Shown here in pieces: positions 17,171 through 27,537 of a stretch of 55,824 nucleotides of DNA; the first letter of the stretch is position 1; each line of letters opens with the position of its first letter. The notes below the pieces were generated by a model. That model made no database searches. It saw only the letters and a list, made by a program, of their open reading frames with translations, and was not told where the DNA came from. The translations under genes were made by a program, and so were the position numbers. Origin of the DNA: Cryomorphaceae bacterium (GTDB taxonomy: Bacteria; Bacteroidota; Bacteroidia; Flavobacteriales; Schleiferiaceae); assembly GCA_020832345.1 (NCBI GenBank), contig JAFIEY010000073.1:1-55824 (forward strand), given 5' to 3'.

Positions 17171-18217
17171 ATGCTCGACGACAAAAATCCCGCTTTTACC
17201 CCCCTATCGGAAATTGGTGAATTTGGTTTAATCGAAAGATTAAAAAACAAAACCAAGCGTAATTTGCCTTCTACCGCTATTGGTATTGGCGATGATGCTG
17301 CCGTACTCAATCACAGTGACAAAACCCAAACCGTGGTTACCACCGACCTTTTGGTGGAAAACGTACATTTTGATTTCACCTATACCCCGGTAAAACACCT
17401 CGGATACAAGTGTATTGCGGTCAACATCTCTGATTTGGCTGCCATGGGCGCAACACCCACTTCTATTTTGGTCAGCATTGCTGCCTCCAATAGAGTTACC
17501 CTGGAAGCCATTGAAGAACTCTATAGTGGAATGCAATTGGCCTGCGAAAAATACAATGTTGAAATTGTAGGTGGTGACACCAGTTCCAGTTTGTCCGGCA
17601 TGGTCATCAACATTACCGCCATCGGCACGGTGGAAGAAGGAAAGGCCATCCTCCGCAATGGTGGAAACGATACCGATTTAATTGTGGTTTCGGGTGACTT
17701 AGGAGGTGCATATATGGGCTTACAGGTACTGGAAAGGGAAAAACAGGTTTTTAAAGAAAATCCCCTTGTTCAGCCGGATCTCAGCGAATACGAATACCTA
17801 CTTCAACGGCAGTTAAAACCCGAGGCGCGGGTAGATATTTTACCCATGCTCAACGACCTCGGTGTTCACCCCACCACCATGATTGATATAAGTGATGGTT
17901 TATCATCAGAGATTCTGCATATTTGTAAAGCCTCAAATGTTGGATGCAGAATTTACGAAGAAAAAATCCCCATCGATCCTTCGGTATTTAAGGTTTGTGA
18001 AGAAATGAAAATTAATGCGGTCACGGCAGCTATGAACGGCGGGGAGGACTATGAACTTCTTATGACCATTCCGGTAACGGATTTTGAAAAAATAAAAGGC
18101 AATCCCCACCTCACTGTCATCGGGCATCTCACGGGCAAAGACCTCACGCCTTATTTGGTGACCAATACCGGAGAGGTTTTGGTGATTAAGGCGCAAGGAT
18201 GGAACACCTACAAATAG
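17171..18217 (+). CDS. thiL: Thiamine-monophosphate kinase
   Basis: 348 residues. ThiL phosphorylates thiamine monophosphate to thiamine diphosphate with ATP. Visible motifs are GEFGLIERL, IGDDAAVL (metal binding), TTDLLVENVHFD, VNISDLAAMGATPTSI and VGGDTSSS, then a C-terminal ISDGLSSE and NGGEDYELL. All are standard for the PurM-like ATP-grasp-free kinase fold. It is a single gene with its own promoter-like box, and the 3' neighbour is convergent with it. No TPP riboswitch was recognised upstream; the space is taken by the repeat element. Confidence 0.96.
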   Translation: MLDDKNPAFTPLSEIGEFGLIERLKNKTKRNLPSTAIGIGDDAAVLNHSDKTQTVVTTDLLVENVHFDFTYTPVKHLGYKCIAVNISDLAAMGATPTSILVSIAASNRVTLEAIEELYSGMQLACEKYNVEIVGGDTSSSLSGMVINITAIGTVEEGKAILRNGGNDTDLIVVSGDLGGAYMGLQVLEREKQVFKENPLVQPDLSEYEYLLQRQLKPEARVDILPMLNDLGVHPTTMIDISDGLSSEILHICKASNVGCRIYEEKIPIDPSVFKVCEEMKINAVTAAMNGGEDYELLMTIPVTDFEKIKGNPHLTVIGHLTGKDLTPYLVTNTGEVLVIKAQGWNTYK

Positions 18218-18231
18218 GCTTTGAGATTATT

Positions 18232-19776
18232 CTAAAGTGGGATATTCCCATGCTTCTTTTTTGGAAGATTGACAACCTTGGTCTTTAGTGAATCAAATGC
18301 TTGAATCAAAACCTCACGAGTTTGAGATGGCATAATGATATCGTCCACGTAACCTCTGGCTGCTGCGCGATATGGATTGGCAAATAAATCGGCATATTCC
18401 TGATCCTTTTCAGCAAGTTTAGCCGCGGGATTTTCAGCCTCGGAAATTTCCTTTCGGAAAATAATTTCCGCTGCACCTTTTGATCCCATCACGGCAATTT
18501 CGGCTGTTGGCCAGGCAAAGTTTAAATCCGCACCGATATGTTTTGAGTTCATCACATCATAGGCACCCCCGTAAGCTTTTCTGGTAATCACCGTAATGCG
18601 GGGAACTGTGGCCTCACTAAAGGCGTAAAGCAGTTTGGCTCCATTAGTAATAATCGCGTTCCACTCTTGGTCAGTACCTGGTAAAAATCCCGGTACATCT
18701 TCAAAAACCAGGAGGGGGATATTAAATGAGTCACAAAAGCGGACAAATCTGGCGCCCTTTTGCGAGGCTTTAATATCCAGAACACCCGCCAAAAAAGCCG
18801 GTTGATTGGCCACAATTCCGATGGATTTTCCGGCCAAACGGGCAAAACCCACAACAATATTTTCCGCAAAATCCTTGTGCACCTCAAAAAAAGATTCCGA
18901 ATCGGTAACCTCTTCAATAACCTCCCGGATATCGTAAGGTTGGTTCGCGCTTTCGGGAATAATCCCATCCAATTTGGGACGGGTTTCATTACCTTCAGAA
19001 TTATACGGAATGGAAGGCGCATCCTCCTCACAGTTTTGTGGCACGTAGGTCAGCAGTCTGCGCAAACCATCAATACAGGCCACCTCATGGGGATAGGAAA
19101 AATGTGAAACACCGGATTTGCTGCTGTGAACAGAGGCGCCTCCCAAATCTTCCGAGGTAACCTCCTCGTGTGTGACAGTCTTTACCACATTGGGTCCGGT
19201 AACAAACATGTATGACGTTCCTTCCACCATCATAATAAAATCCGTAAGTGCAGGTGAGTAAACGGCACCACCGGCGCATGGCCCCATGATGGCACTGATT
19301 TGAGGAATCACGCCGGAAGCCTGGGTATTTCGATAAAAAATATCCGCGTAACCGCCCAGTGAGACAACGCCTTCTTGAATCCGCGCCCCGCCGGAGTCGT
19401 TAAGGCCAATTACCGGTGCGCCAACCTTCATAGCCAAATCCATCACCTTACATATTTTCTCCGCATGGGCTTCGGCCAAAGATCCGCCAAGAACGGTAAA
19501 ATCTTGTGCAAAAACATACACCAACCTACCGTGAATATTTCCATAGCCCGTGACAACGCCATCGCCATAAAACACCTGTTTATCGAGACCGAAATTCTTA
19601 GACCTATGTTTTACCAGCATGCCCATTTCCTTAAACGAGCCTTTGTCGAGCAACATCTCAATCCGCTCTCTGGCCGTTAGTTTTCCCTTTGCATGCTGTG
19701 CTTCAATTCTCTTCTCACCTCCACCTTTCACAGCTTCACTTTTAATTTGCTGAAGTCTTTCAAATGCTTCTTTCAT
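18232..19776 (-). CDS. Acyl-CoA carboxylase carboxyltransferase (beta) subunit
   Basis: 514 residues, biotin-dependent carboxyltransferase of the propionyl-/acetyl-CoA carboxylase type (PCCB family). Motifs include [59 protein letters not shown] and FADIK-like [18 protein letters not shown], with the crotonase-fold oxyanion glycines [13 protein letters not shown]. Length is normal for the family. It transfers CO2 from biotin to propionyl- or another acyl-CoA. The biotin-carrier and carboxylase subunits are not in this window. Substrate (propionyl vs methylcrotonyl) is inferred only from overall resemblance. Confidence 0.95.
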   Translation of the reverse strand: MKEAFERLQQIKSEAVKGGGEKRIEAQHAKGKLTARERIEMLLDKGSFKEMGMLVKHRSKNFGLDKQVFYGDGVVTGYGNIHGRLVYVFAQDFTVLGGSLAEAHAEKICKVMDLAMKVGAPVIGLNDSGGARIQEGVVSLGGYADIFYRNTQASGVIPQISAIMGPCAGGAVYSPALTDFIMMVEGTSYMFVTGPNVVKTVTHEEVTSEDLGGASVHSSKSGVSHFSYPHEVACIDGLRRLLTYVPQNCEEDAPSIPYNSEGNETRPKLDGIIPESANQPYDIREVIEEVTDSESFFEVHKDFAENIVVGFARLAGKSIGIVANQPAFLAGVLDIKASQKGARFVRFCDSFNIPLLVFEDVPGFLPGTDQEWNAIITNGAKLLYAFSEATVPRITVITRKAYGGAYDVMNSKHIGADLNFAWPTAEIAVMGSKGAAEIIFRKEISEAENPAAKLAEKDQEYADLFANPYRAAARGYVDDIIMPSQTREVLIQAFDSLKTKVVNLPKKKHGNIPL

Positions 19777-20117
19777 ATATGATGGTTTTTACGTAAAATT
19801 ATCCGGCGGCTAAGATAGGGCGAATGGGAAAAACGAATGTGGTTTTTTCGGGTTGAGATTGGTTGTAGAGATTGATTGGAGTGTGCAACGAATATCAACA
19901 AACAGGTGATGGAAATTTATCCTTATCTTAAAAATCGGATTAGACTTCTTTAAATAACAACTTAGCTCCTTTAATTGCCCATCCACCCGCTAAATAAAAA
20001 AACCGTACTTTAAATAAGGTATTGTCACCAATGAATCAAAAAGGTATTGAAATTCAATCGAGGTTCATTATATTTGCTCGGTGAAAGCGGTGTTTTGACT
20101 GCTATAGGATTTTTTAT
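19777..20117. other. Non-coding spacer
   Basis: AT-rich spacer between the divergent carboxylase gene and the first secreted gliding-associated gene. No ORF, tRNA or convincing hairpin was seen; it ends in the promoter described next. Confidence 0.6.
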
Positions 20118-20147
20118 TTGACCAATAAATAATTTTCACTAATTTTA
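20118..20147 (+). promoter_or_regulatory. Promoter of the first gliding-associated paralogue
   Basis: TTG at 20118-20120, a 19 bp spacer, then TAATTTTA at 20140-20147 (consensus TAnnTTTG with one mismatch), 54 bp before the ATG. Spacing is as expected for Bacteroidota sigma-A. Confidence 0.5.
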
Positions 20148-20201
20148 GCACCGGAAAAACGACATCGAATTTCCAATAAAAAAACAGATAACCCCAAGAT
20201 T

Positions 20202-22559
20202 ATGAAAAGATTTTTTCTCCTTTTCGCCTTGCCCGTTTTGACCTTGTTTTTGGGTCAACCGCAACAAGCTGATGCTGCCCACTTGATTGGTGGTGAACTC
20301 ACCTATAAGTATATAGGTGACTCGACCAACATCCCTCATCACTACCGTATAGACTTGGTGCTCCACCGTACAACCCGTTGGACGACGCTAAACTTAGGTG
20401 CTAGCTATCAGGTTTGTATCCGCTCTTCTTGTCACCCTAACCAAACAATAACCGTTTCATACCCACAAGGTTTTCCTTCTACCGGAGAACCAGTTCCAGG
20501 TCAGGATGAATGTGTAGAAAGTGCATCTCAGGACTTCACTCCGGTATTTCAACATCTATATACTGGAACTGTAATTCTGGGTGGTACTTGTGCAGATTAC
20601 AAATTTTCCCACGCAATGATTTGCTGTAGGATAGGAATTGGTAACATTGTAAATTATTCTGCAAACGGTGGAGGTGGTTCAACCAATTATTTAGAAGCAA
20701 CCCTAAATAACACCCAAGGCGAAAATACCTCACCACAGTTTGTGGCGCCCCCAGCAAAATCTTTTTGTGTCAGCAACTTCTTTACATGGTCTCAGGCTTC
20801 TTGGGAGCCTGATAACGACTCCATTGAATACGAATTTGGCACTGCGATGAACGGCCCTTGCAACGGCCCCGGTCAAAACATGATTTTCGCAGCTGGATAT
20901 TCTCAACCTGACCCCTTAGGACCTGCCGTAACCGGGCTTACCATCAACACCACTTTGGGTATTTTTGAATTTACCACAACGACAATAACCGGAAACTTCA
21001 TTGTGGTCATCGTTGTAAAGGAACTGCGATTACACCCTAACGGAAATTTTTATTATGAAGTCGGCTCTGTTATGCGAGAGATGCTCATAAATATTGTAGG
21101 TACCTGTTTGCAGGCTACTGCCAATGGCCCTCGCTTTGATCTTAGCATACCTGGCATATACATGGACGATACCATATCCACAGGCGTTCTGGGCATTATC
21201 GGGAATAATTATCCCCACCCCAATGCAGATTCGGTGCCAAATGCTAATAGTCCTACAGGTTACGTCATGGAATGGCCCGTTATTGAGTATGACTGTTTTG
21301 ACTCCGTTATTACCCTTGAATTTGAGACCAATGTACAGTGTATGTCCATTACCGAATCAGGTTCAGAGTTCAGATTGGTTGGTCCGGATTCCAATCTAGT
21401 CCCCATAACTTTTGTGGATCGAAATTGTAATCTTGCATTGGAAACCAAAATTGTACATCTCTATCTCCATCAACCTCTGGCAAAGGAAGGGGATCATTAT
21501 ATGTACATCAAAGAAGGCACGGATGGCAATACCATACTCAACTCCTGTGGTTTCCCAATGGATGAGTTCTTTGCCCTTATCATTCGAGTCATCGATTGTC
21601 CGGATCCGCTTTACGACATCAAGAATGTCAGTGTGGTCAATAATGACCATATCCAAATATTCTGGGAACCCGACTCCACCTCATTCCCTACCCATGCGAC
21701 TAGTGGGTGGTACTTCTTCCGATCCGACGATGGTGGTGGAACATTTAATAGAGTAGGATCTATTCGGGGACAAAATGCGCCAACTGCCAGAAACTGGATT
21801 GATTACGGCGTGTCCAACGACGATGTAAATAGCCAAACTTATCAATATCAGGTTCAAATGGAGGTGAGTGGTAATTTCTACCAATTTACCCGCGACATTA
21901 CCAGTATATACCTGAAGCGAGGCCCTGGTTGGGGTAACTACAATAACTTCCAATGGAACCTTGAATGGAATGATTACGACGGATGGGTAGCACCCGAATA
22001 CCACCTCATGATTTGGGATATCGATTCCACCGGACTTTGGACTCCGGTCAATCAGCCTACTAATACTACGACCAATACCACCATTACTTTTGACTATGAG
22101 CAGGTTGCTGGTAGAATGGGAGATAATTTTGCGCTGCGAATTGATGCCAAAGATCCAAACTTCTCCGGTATTGACTACACCGCGAAGTCCAATTATGTCT
22201 ATTTGAAAATACCCACAACGCCTCCTCCCCCCATAATTGATACCGTTGCGCTAGACGACCTTGTCATTCCCAATGTATTTACACCAAATGGTGATGGTAA
22301 AAACGATGTATTTTACATCAAGGGAATTGAAGGATTCCGCAGTGCGGAAGTCATTTTTACCAACCGCTGGGGAAATGTGGTCTATCGCAATAGTAACTTC
22401 CAAAGGGATAATGCTTGGGATGGCAGAGATCAAACCACCGGTCAGATGGTTTCTGATGGGGTTTATTTCTACATCATTCGATTACGTGGTAGCATAATGG
22501 GTTTTCCTGATGTTGAGGAAACTGGTTCAATCTCCATCTTTGGCAGTGGAAGCAGATAA
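20202..22559 (+). CDS. Secreted gliding-associated protein with T9SS type-B-like C-terminal domain (paralogue A)
   Basis: 785 residues. Signal peptide MKRFFLLFALPVLTLFLGQP..., cleavage near ADA|AHLIGG. The mature start AHLIGGELTYKYIGDSTN matches the opening module of a large family of flavobacterial cell-surface proteins. The middle is beta-rich and Cys-containing. The last 95 or so residues carry the gliding-motility-associated sorting domain (VIPNVFTPNGDGKNDVFYIK, VIFTNRWGNVVY, WDGRDQTTGQMVSDGVYFY). Cargo with this domain is exported by the T9SS encoded 5 kb upstream. It is followed by a strong terminator. Paralogue B, near-identical over most of the mature part, starts 464 bp downstream. 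Confidence 0.9.
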   Translation: MKRFFLLFALPVLTLFLGQPQQADAAHLIGGELTYKYIGDSTNIPHHYRIDLVLHRTTRWTTLNLGASYQVCIRSSCHPNQTITVSYPQGFPSTGEPVPGQDECVESASQDFTPVFQHLYTGTVILGGTCADYKFSHAMICCRIGIGNIVNYSANGGGGSTNYLEATLNNTQGENTSPQFVAPPAKSFCVSNFFTWSQASWEPDNDSIEYEFGTAMNGPCNGPGQNMIFAAGYSQPDPLGPAVTGLTINTTLGIFEFTTTTITGNFIVVIVVKELRLHPNGNFYYEVGSVMREMLINIVGTCLQATANGPRFDLSIPGIYMDDTISTGVLGIIGNNYPHPNADSVPNANSPTGYVMEWPVIEYDCFDSVITLEFETNVQCMSITESGSEFRLVGPDSNLVPITFVDRNCNLALETKIVHLYLHQPLAKEGDHYMYIKEGTDGNTILNSCGFPMDEFFALIIRVIDCPDPLYDIKNVSVVNNDHIQIFWEPDSTSFPTHATSGWYFFRSDDGGGTFNRVGSIRGQNAPTARNWIDYGVSNDDVNSQTYQYQVQMEVSGNFYQFTRDITSIYLKRGPGWGNYNNFQWNLEWNDYDGWVAPEYHLMIWDIDSTGLWTPVNQPTNTTTNTTITFDYEQVAGRMGDNFALRIDAKDPNFSGIDYTAKSNYVYLKIPTTPPPPIIDTVALDDLVIPNVFTPNGDGKNDVFYIKGIEGFRSAEVIFTNRWGNVVYRNSNFQRDNAWDGRDQTTGQMVSDGVYFYIIRLRGSIMGFPDVEETGSISIFGSGSR

Positions 22560-22576
22560 ATTTTTTAGTCATAACT

Positions 22577-22612
22577 AAAAAAAGCCGTCAAGTTTTTGAC
22601 GGCTTTTTTTGT
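22577..22612 (+). terminator. Intrinsic terminator after paralogue A
   Basis: AAAAAAAGCCGTCAA-gttt-TTGACGGC followed by TTTTTTT; stem of about 12 bp, short loop and T run, 18 bp after the stop. Confidence 0.9.
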
Positions 22613-22630
22613 TTGAAAATTATAAGAAAG

Positions 22631-22765
22631 CATCCACTCCAAAAAAAATGATTTCAATCAAAATCGAGGCGATTTTTGAACCGGAGTTAACCAACTGTTG
22701 GTGAGTCTTCAAAAGTCGATCGACAAGGAAGATTTTGGCAGAAAGGGACTTTTTGGAGCAGACTC
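22631..22765 (+). repeat. MITE-like intergenic repeat, copy 3
   Basis: Same orientation as copy 1. The left end reads CATCCACTCCAAAAAAAATG, the right end on the other strand GAGTCTGCTCCAAAAAGTCC. The base after CTC is C at both ends, whereas it is T at both ends in copy 1, so the pairing of the ends is kept. It sits between the two tandem gliding-associated paralogues. Confidence 0.85.
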
Positions 22766-22825
22766 AAAAATATATCCCATAACCGAGAGAAGTTTTCTTT
22801 GACTTCCTTCGATAATCACAATTAT

Positions 22826-22864
22826 AAAACCCCAAAGCCAAAAACGCTTTGGGTTTTCTTTTTA
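22826..22864 (+). terminator. Orphan terminator-like hairpin
   Basis: AAAACCCCAAAGC-caaaaac-GCTTTGGGTTTT followed by TTTT-like tail. It is a full terminator shape but there is no gene between it and the preceding terminator, which already closed paralogue A. It may be a remnant of the duplication, the end of a small RNA, or an attenuator for paralogue B. Confidence 0.55.
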
Positions 22865-22865
22865 C

Positions 22866-23023
22866 CTGGCAGATATATACAAGTTGTTTGTAAAAAATCG
22901 TTATCTCAATAAAAATAACCTTTAACTAAACAGATTCATATATCACTCATTTTCAACAACAAGGATACACTTTCTTCAATACATTTGAACATTAATTAAA
23001 CAAATGTTTGTAAAAAAAATGCC
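22866..23023. other. AT-rich leader of paralogue B with an inverted repeat
   Basis: No ORF. ACATTTG (22981-22987) and CAAATGT (23001-23007) form a 7 bp inverted repeat just upstream of the start of paralogue B at 23024. A possible operator or chance. Confidence 0.35.
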
Positions 23024-25384
23024 ATGAAAAAGCACATCCGGTTCTTTCAAATTCTCAGTTTAATCTCCATTACTTTACTTTCCTTTCATGAAACTAAAGC
23101 AGATCACTTGATTGGTGGTGAACTCACCTATAAATATATCGGTGACTCAACCAACATACCTCACCACTACCGGATTGATTTGGTTCTCCACCGCACAACC
23201 CGTTGGACGATGCTTAATCTAATAGCCAACTATCAAGTTTGTATTCGCTCATCTTGTTTTCCCAGTCAAACCATAACCGTTTCTTACCCCCAAGGTTTTC
23301 CAGCTTCCGGGGAACCTGTGCCCGGACAAGATGAATGTGTTGAAAGCACTTCAAATGATTATACCCCCGTTTTCCAACATATTTACACCGGAACCGTAAT
23401 TTTGTCAGGTCCTTGTTCGGATTATAAGTTTTCCCATTCAATGGTTTGCTGTAGGATTGGAATTATCAGGATAGCTAACTACAGCGGGATGGGAACAGGT
23501 GGTAATACCAATTATTTAGAGGCAACTCTAAATAACACCCAAGGCGAAAACACCTCCCCACAGTTTGTTGCCCCTCCGGCAAAATCTTTTTGCACCAACA
23601 ATTTCTTTACTTGGTCTCAAGCTTCCTGGGAGCCGGATAACGATTCCATCGAATACGAATTTGGGACTGCGATGAATGGCCCTTGCAACGGCCCTGGTCA
23701 AAACTTAATTTTCGAAGCTGGTTTTTCCCAAGCTGACCCATTGGGGCCTGCCGTTACTGGTCTTACTATCAACACCACTTTGGGTATTTTTGAATTTACC
23801 ACAACAACATTAACAGGAAACTTCATTGTGGTCATCATTGTGAAGGAACTACGACTGCACCCAACAGGTAACTTCTATTATGAAGTCGGTTCAGTCATGC
23901 GAGAGATGCTTATAAATATTGTTGGACAATGTCTCACTGCAACGGCAAATGGTCCTCGATTTGATCTTAGCATACCGGGCATATATATGGACGATACCAT
24001 ATCCACCGGGGTTCTTGGCATTATCGGGAATAATTATCCCCACCCCAATGCGGATTCGGTGGCAAATGCTAACAGTCCTACCGGATACGTCATGGAATGG
24101 CCGGTCATTGAATACGATTGCTTCGACTCCGTTATTACCTTGGAATTTGAGACCAATGTACAGTGTATGTCCATTACCGAATCAGGTTCAGAGTTTAGGT
24201 TGGTTGGTCCCGACTCTAACCTTGTGCCCATAACCCATGTGGATCGAAATTGTAATCTCGCCTTGGAAACCAAAATTGTACATCTCTATCTCCATCAACC
24301 CCTGGCAAAGGAAGGCGATCATTATATGTACATCAAAGAAGGTACGGATGGAAATACCATTCTCAACTCCTGTGGTTTCCCAATGGATGAGTTTTTTGCC
24401 CTCATCATTCGAGTCATCGATTGCCCGGAGCCGATTTACGACATCAAAAACGTCAGTGTGGTCAATAACGACCATATCCAAATTTTTTGGGAACCCGACA
24501 CCAACTCATTCCCTGCCCATGCGACCAGTGGATGGTACTTCTTCCGCTCCGACGACGGTGGTGGCTCCTTTAACAGGGTGGGCTCCATTCAGGGACAAAA
24601 CGCACCAACTGCCAGAAATTGGATTGATTACGGCGTATCCAACGACGATGTAAATAGCCAAACACATCAATATCAAGTTCAAATGGAGGTGAGTGGGAAT
24701 TTCTACTCATTCACCCGCGACATTACGAGTATTTACCTTCGACGCGGAACAGGTTGGGGCAATTACAATAATTTCCTATGGAATCTGGAGTGGAATGATT
24801 ACGATGGTTGGGTAGCTCCCGAATATCACCTCATGATATGGGATATTGATTCCTCTGGACTTTGGACACCGGCCAATCAGCCCACGAATACCACAACCAA
24901 TACTTCCATTGCATTTAATTACGAGCAAGTAAAAGATAGGAAAGGTAATAGTTTTGCCCTGCGGATAGATGCCAAAGATCCTAATTCCTCGGGTATCGAT
25001 TATACAGCAAAATCAAATTATGTCTATTTGAGAATTCCCACAACACCTCCAGACACACCAATTGATACAGTAGCGATAGATGACCTCGTTATCCCCAATG
25101 TTTTCACCCCAAATGGTGATGGCAAAAACGATGTATTCCACATAAAAGGCATTGAAGGATTCCGCAGTGCGGAAGTCATTTTCACCAATCGTTGGGGCAA
25201 TGTAGTTTATCGCAACTCCAACTTCCAAAAGGATAATGCCTGGGATGGCAGAGACCAAACCACCGGACGGATGGTAGCCGATGGAGTTTACTTCTACATC
25301 ATTCGCTTGCGTGGCAGCGTTATGGGGTATCGAGACGTAGAAGAAAGCGGTTCGATTTCTGTCTTTGGAAACGGAACGAGGTAA
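23024..25384 (+). CDS. Secreted gliding-associated protein with T9SS type-B-like C-terminal domain (paralogue B)
   Basis: 786 residues, same domain layout as paralogue A, including the HLIGGELTYKYIGDSTN opening and the VIPNVFTPNGDGKNDVFHIK sorting domain. Long stretches are identical to A (for example GENTSPQFVAPPAKSFC), but the signal peptide is unrelated (MKKHIRFFQILSLISITLLS...) and a block around residues 110-150 is clearly different. Upstream sequence also differs from A. This pattern suggests a tandem duplication followed by divergence of the export signal and one surface-exposed block, or gene conversion of the rest. It ends in a heptamer repeat and faces convergent lepA. Confidence 0.9.
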   Translation: MKKHIRFFQILSLISITLLSFHETKADHLIGGELTYKYIGDSTNIPHHYRIDLVLHRTTRWTMLNLIANYQVCIRSSCFPSQTITVSYPQGFPASGEPVPGQDECVESTSNDYTPVFQHIYTGTVILSGPCSDYKFSHSMVCCRIGIIRIANYSGMGTGGNTNYLEATLNNTQGENTSPQFVAPPAKSFCTNNFFTWSQASWEPDNDSIEYEFGTAMNGPCNGPGQNLIFEAGFSQADPLGPAVTGLTINTTLGIFEFTTTTLTGNFIVVIIVKELRLHPTGNFYYEVGSVMREMLINIVGQCLTATANGPRFDLSIPGIYMDDTISTGVLGIIGNNYPHPNADSVANANSPTGYVMEWPVIEYDCFDSVITLEFETNVQCMSITESGSEFRLVGPDSNLVPITHVDRNCNLALETKIVHLYLHQPLAKEGDHYMYIKEGTDGNTILNSCGFPMDEFFALIIRVIDCPEPIYDIKNVSVVNNDHIQIFWEPDTNSFPAHATSGWYFFRSDDGGGSFNRVGSIQGQNAPTARNWIDYGVSNDDVNSQTHQYQVQMEVSGNFYSFTRDITSIYLRRGTGWGNYNNFLWNLEWNDYDGWVAPEYHLMIWDIDSSGLWTPANQPTNTTTNTSIAFNYEQVKDRKGNSFALRIDAKDPNSSGIDYTAKSNYVYLRIPTTPPDTPIDTVAIDDLVIPNVFTPNGDGKNDVFHIKGIEGFRSAEVIFTNRWGNVVYRNSNFQKDNAWDGRDQTTGRMVADGVYFYIIRLRGSVMGYRDVEESGSISVFGNGTR

Positions 25385-25424
25385 TGGTGGATGGTGGATG
25401 GTGGATGGTGGGTGGTGGATGGTG
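25385..25424 (+). repeat. Heptanucleotide tandem repeat
   Basis: TGGTGGA repeated 5.7 times (third unit TGGTGGG), starting right after the stop of paralogue B and 43 bp before the convergent lepA stop. A candidate variable-number repeat; it is G-rich on the plus strand. Confidence 0.85.
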
Positions 25425-25467
25425 GATGGTGTGACAAATTTCACTATTCACCGCTCACTACTCCCTG

Positions 25468-27264
25468 TTAGTCATTTAACCGCAACACCGCCATAAAGGC
25501 CTGTTGTGGGATCTCAACATTTCCGACTTGGCGCATTCGCTTTTTACCGGCTTTTTGTTTTTCGAGTAATTTCCGCTTACGGCTAATGTCACCTCCATAA
25601 CACTTTGCCGTTACATCCTTCCGGAGTGCACTTACGGTTTCACGGGCAATGATTTTTGCGCCAATGGCCGCTTGTATGGCAATTACAAATTGTTGTCGGG
25701 GAATAAGCTCTCGAAGTTTGGCGCACATCTTTTTGCCAATTTCATAGGCGTTGCTCCGGTGTACTAAGGCTGACAAGGCATCAATGGGGTCGCTATTCAG
25801 CAATACATCTACCTTGACCAAATCTGAATCTTGGTAACCAATGGGTTGATAGTCGAAAGAAGCATAGCCACGGGAAATGGTTTTTAGGCGATCATAAAAG
25901 TCAAAAACGATTTCGGTTAGTGGAAGGTCAAACGACAATTCTACGCGGTCGGAAGTGAGGTAAATCTGGTTTTTAAGGATACCTCGTTTTTCAATGGCGA
26001 GATTCATTACCGCACCAACATAATCGGCTTTGGTAATAATTTGTGCGCGAATAAAGGGCTCCTGGATACGCTCCAAACGAGAGGGATCCGGGAAGTCCGT
26101 AGGGTTATTTACTGGAACCATCGTTTCGGGATCTCTTTTGAGAAAAGCGCGATACGAAACGTTGGGCACCGTGGTAATCACGGTCATATTAAACTCTCGC
26201 TCCAATCGCTCCTGAATAATTTCCATGTGCAGCATTCCGAGAAATCCACAACGGAAACCAAAGCCCAAGGCCGCAGATGACTCGGGTTCATACACCAAAG
26301 AAGCATCGTTTAGTTGAAGTTTTTCCAGTGAAGCTCGCAGCTCTTCAAACTCTTCCGTATCCACCGGAAACAATCCGGCAAAAACCATTGGCTTCACATC
26401 TTCAAAACCGGAAATTGCCACCGTAGCCGGGCGCTCCATCGAGGTGATGGTATCCCCTACTTTCACTTCACGCGCTTCCTTTATTCCCGAGATGATGTAC
26501 CCAACATCCCCGGCGGAAATTTCTGCTCTGGGTTCCTGTTTCAATTTTAATGCACCAATTTCATCCGCAAAATATTGTTTTCCGGTGGCCATAAACTTAA
26601 CCCGCTCTCCTTTGCGAATTTTACCATTTCTCACCTTAAAATAGGCTTCAATGCCCCGAAAAGGATTATACACACTATCGAAAATTAAAGCTTGAAGTGG
26701 TGCATCCGGATCACCGGTTGGGGGTGGAATGCGTTTTACAATGGCCTCCAGAATACGATCCACACCAATGCCTGTTTTTCCACTGGCGGGAATTACATCT
26801 TCGGCGTTACAGCCAAGCAAATCGACAATTTGGTCGGTAACCTCCTCGGGGTTTGCTCCCGGGAGATCAATTTTATTTAAAATGGGAATGATCTCTAAAT
26901 CGTGTTCCAGTGCGAGGTATAAATTAGAAATGGTTTGCGCCTGAATTCCCTGGGCGGCATCCACAATGAGCAATGCGCCTTCACAGGCAGCAATTGAACG
27001 GCTAACCTCATAAGAAAAATCCACGTGCCCCGGTGTGTCGATTAGGTTAAGGATATAAGCCTTCCCATGGTGTAAATAATTCATTTGAATCGCGTGGCTC
27101 TTAATGGTAATTCCCCTTTCCCTTTCGAGATCCATATTGTCGAGCAATTGATCCATTTTTTCACGAGATGTAACACTTTGGGTGGCATCCAACAAGCGAT
27201 CTGCCAAGGTGCTTTTTCCGTGGTCAATGTGGGCAATAATGCAAAAATTGCGAATGTTTTCCAT
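25468..27264 (-). CDS. lepA: Elongation factor 4 (LepA)
   Basis: 598 residues, the usual length. Translational GTPase that back-translocates or remodels stalled ribosomes. The G1 motif [10 protein letters not shown] (residues 11-20), the [12 protein letters not shown] switch region and [17 protein letters not shown] are intact, along with NKIDLPGA. The C-terminal LepA-specific domain ends with [19 protein letters not shown], whose GGDxSRKRKLLxKQK stretch is diagnostic of LepA versus EF-G. Single gene, minus strand. Its start region is separated by 273 bp from the PfkB kinase, which is divergent. Confidence 0.98.
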   Translation of the reverse strand: MENIRNFCIIAHIDHGKSTLADRLLDATQSVTSREKMDQLLDNMDLERERGITIKSHAIQMNYLHHGKAYILNLIDTPGHVDFSYEVSRSIAACEGALLIVDAAQGIQAQTISNLYLALEHDLEIIPILNKIDLPGANPEEVTDQIVDLLGCNAEDVIPASGKTGIGVDRILEAIVKRIPPPTGDPDAPLQALIFDSVYNPFRGIEAYFKVRNGKIRKGERVKFMATGKQYFADEIGALKLKQEPRAEISAGDVGYIISGIKEAREVKVGDTITSMERPATVAISGFEDVKPMVFAGLFPVDTEEFEELRASLEKLQLNDASLVYEPESSAALGFGFRCGFLGMLHMEIIQERLEREFNMTVITTVPNVSYRAFLKRDPETMVPVNNPTDFPDPSRLERIQEPFIRAQIITKADYVGAVMNLAIEKRGILKNQIYLTSDRVELSFDLPLTEIVFDFYDRLKTISRGYASFDYQPIGYQDSDLVKVDVLLNSDPIDALSALVHRSNAYEIGKKMCAKLRELIPRQQFVIAIQAAIGAKIIARETVSALRKDVTAKCYGGDISRKRKLLEKQKAGKKRMRQVGNVEIPQQAFMAVLRLND

Positions 27265-27507
27265 TTTATTTCAAAAATTAACGTCTATTATCGCGACGTA
27301 GCGTCATTATTTTTCTGATCAAAATCAATTTAATTCCGCAAACAAAACCAGCAAAATTCTATATATCAAAATCTTAAGTATTCTATCCCAATTGCTATTT
27401 CAAGGGTGCGGTTGGCTGCAAAGGTAATTCAGGAAGCATGCACGATAATCTCAAAACAAAATATTGATATCCTTTTACCACAGCATGCATAGTCCTCAAT
27501 CCTGAAA

Positions 27508-27515
27508 TATATTTG
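27508..27515 (+). promoter_or_regulatory. Candidate -7 box for the PfkB kinase gene
   Basis: TATATTTG, an exact TAnnTTTG match, 22 bp before the start. No TTG at the usual -33 distance. Confidence 0.45.
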
Positions 27516-27537
27516 CCGCCAAAATATACCACTATTT

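Noticed and set aside
27085-27318. Plus-strand reading over the lepA start
   Set aside because: Antisense to the lepA N terminus; no family features and atypical composition.
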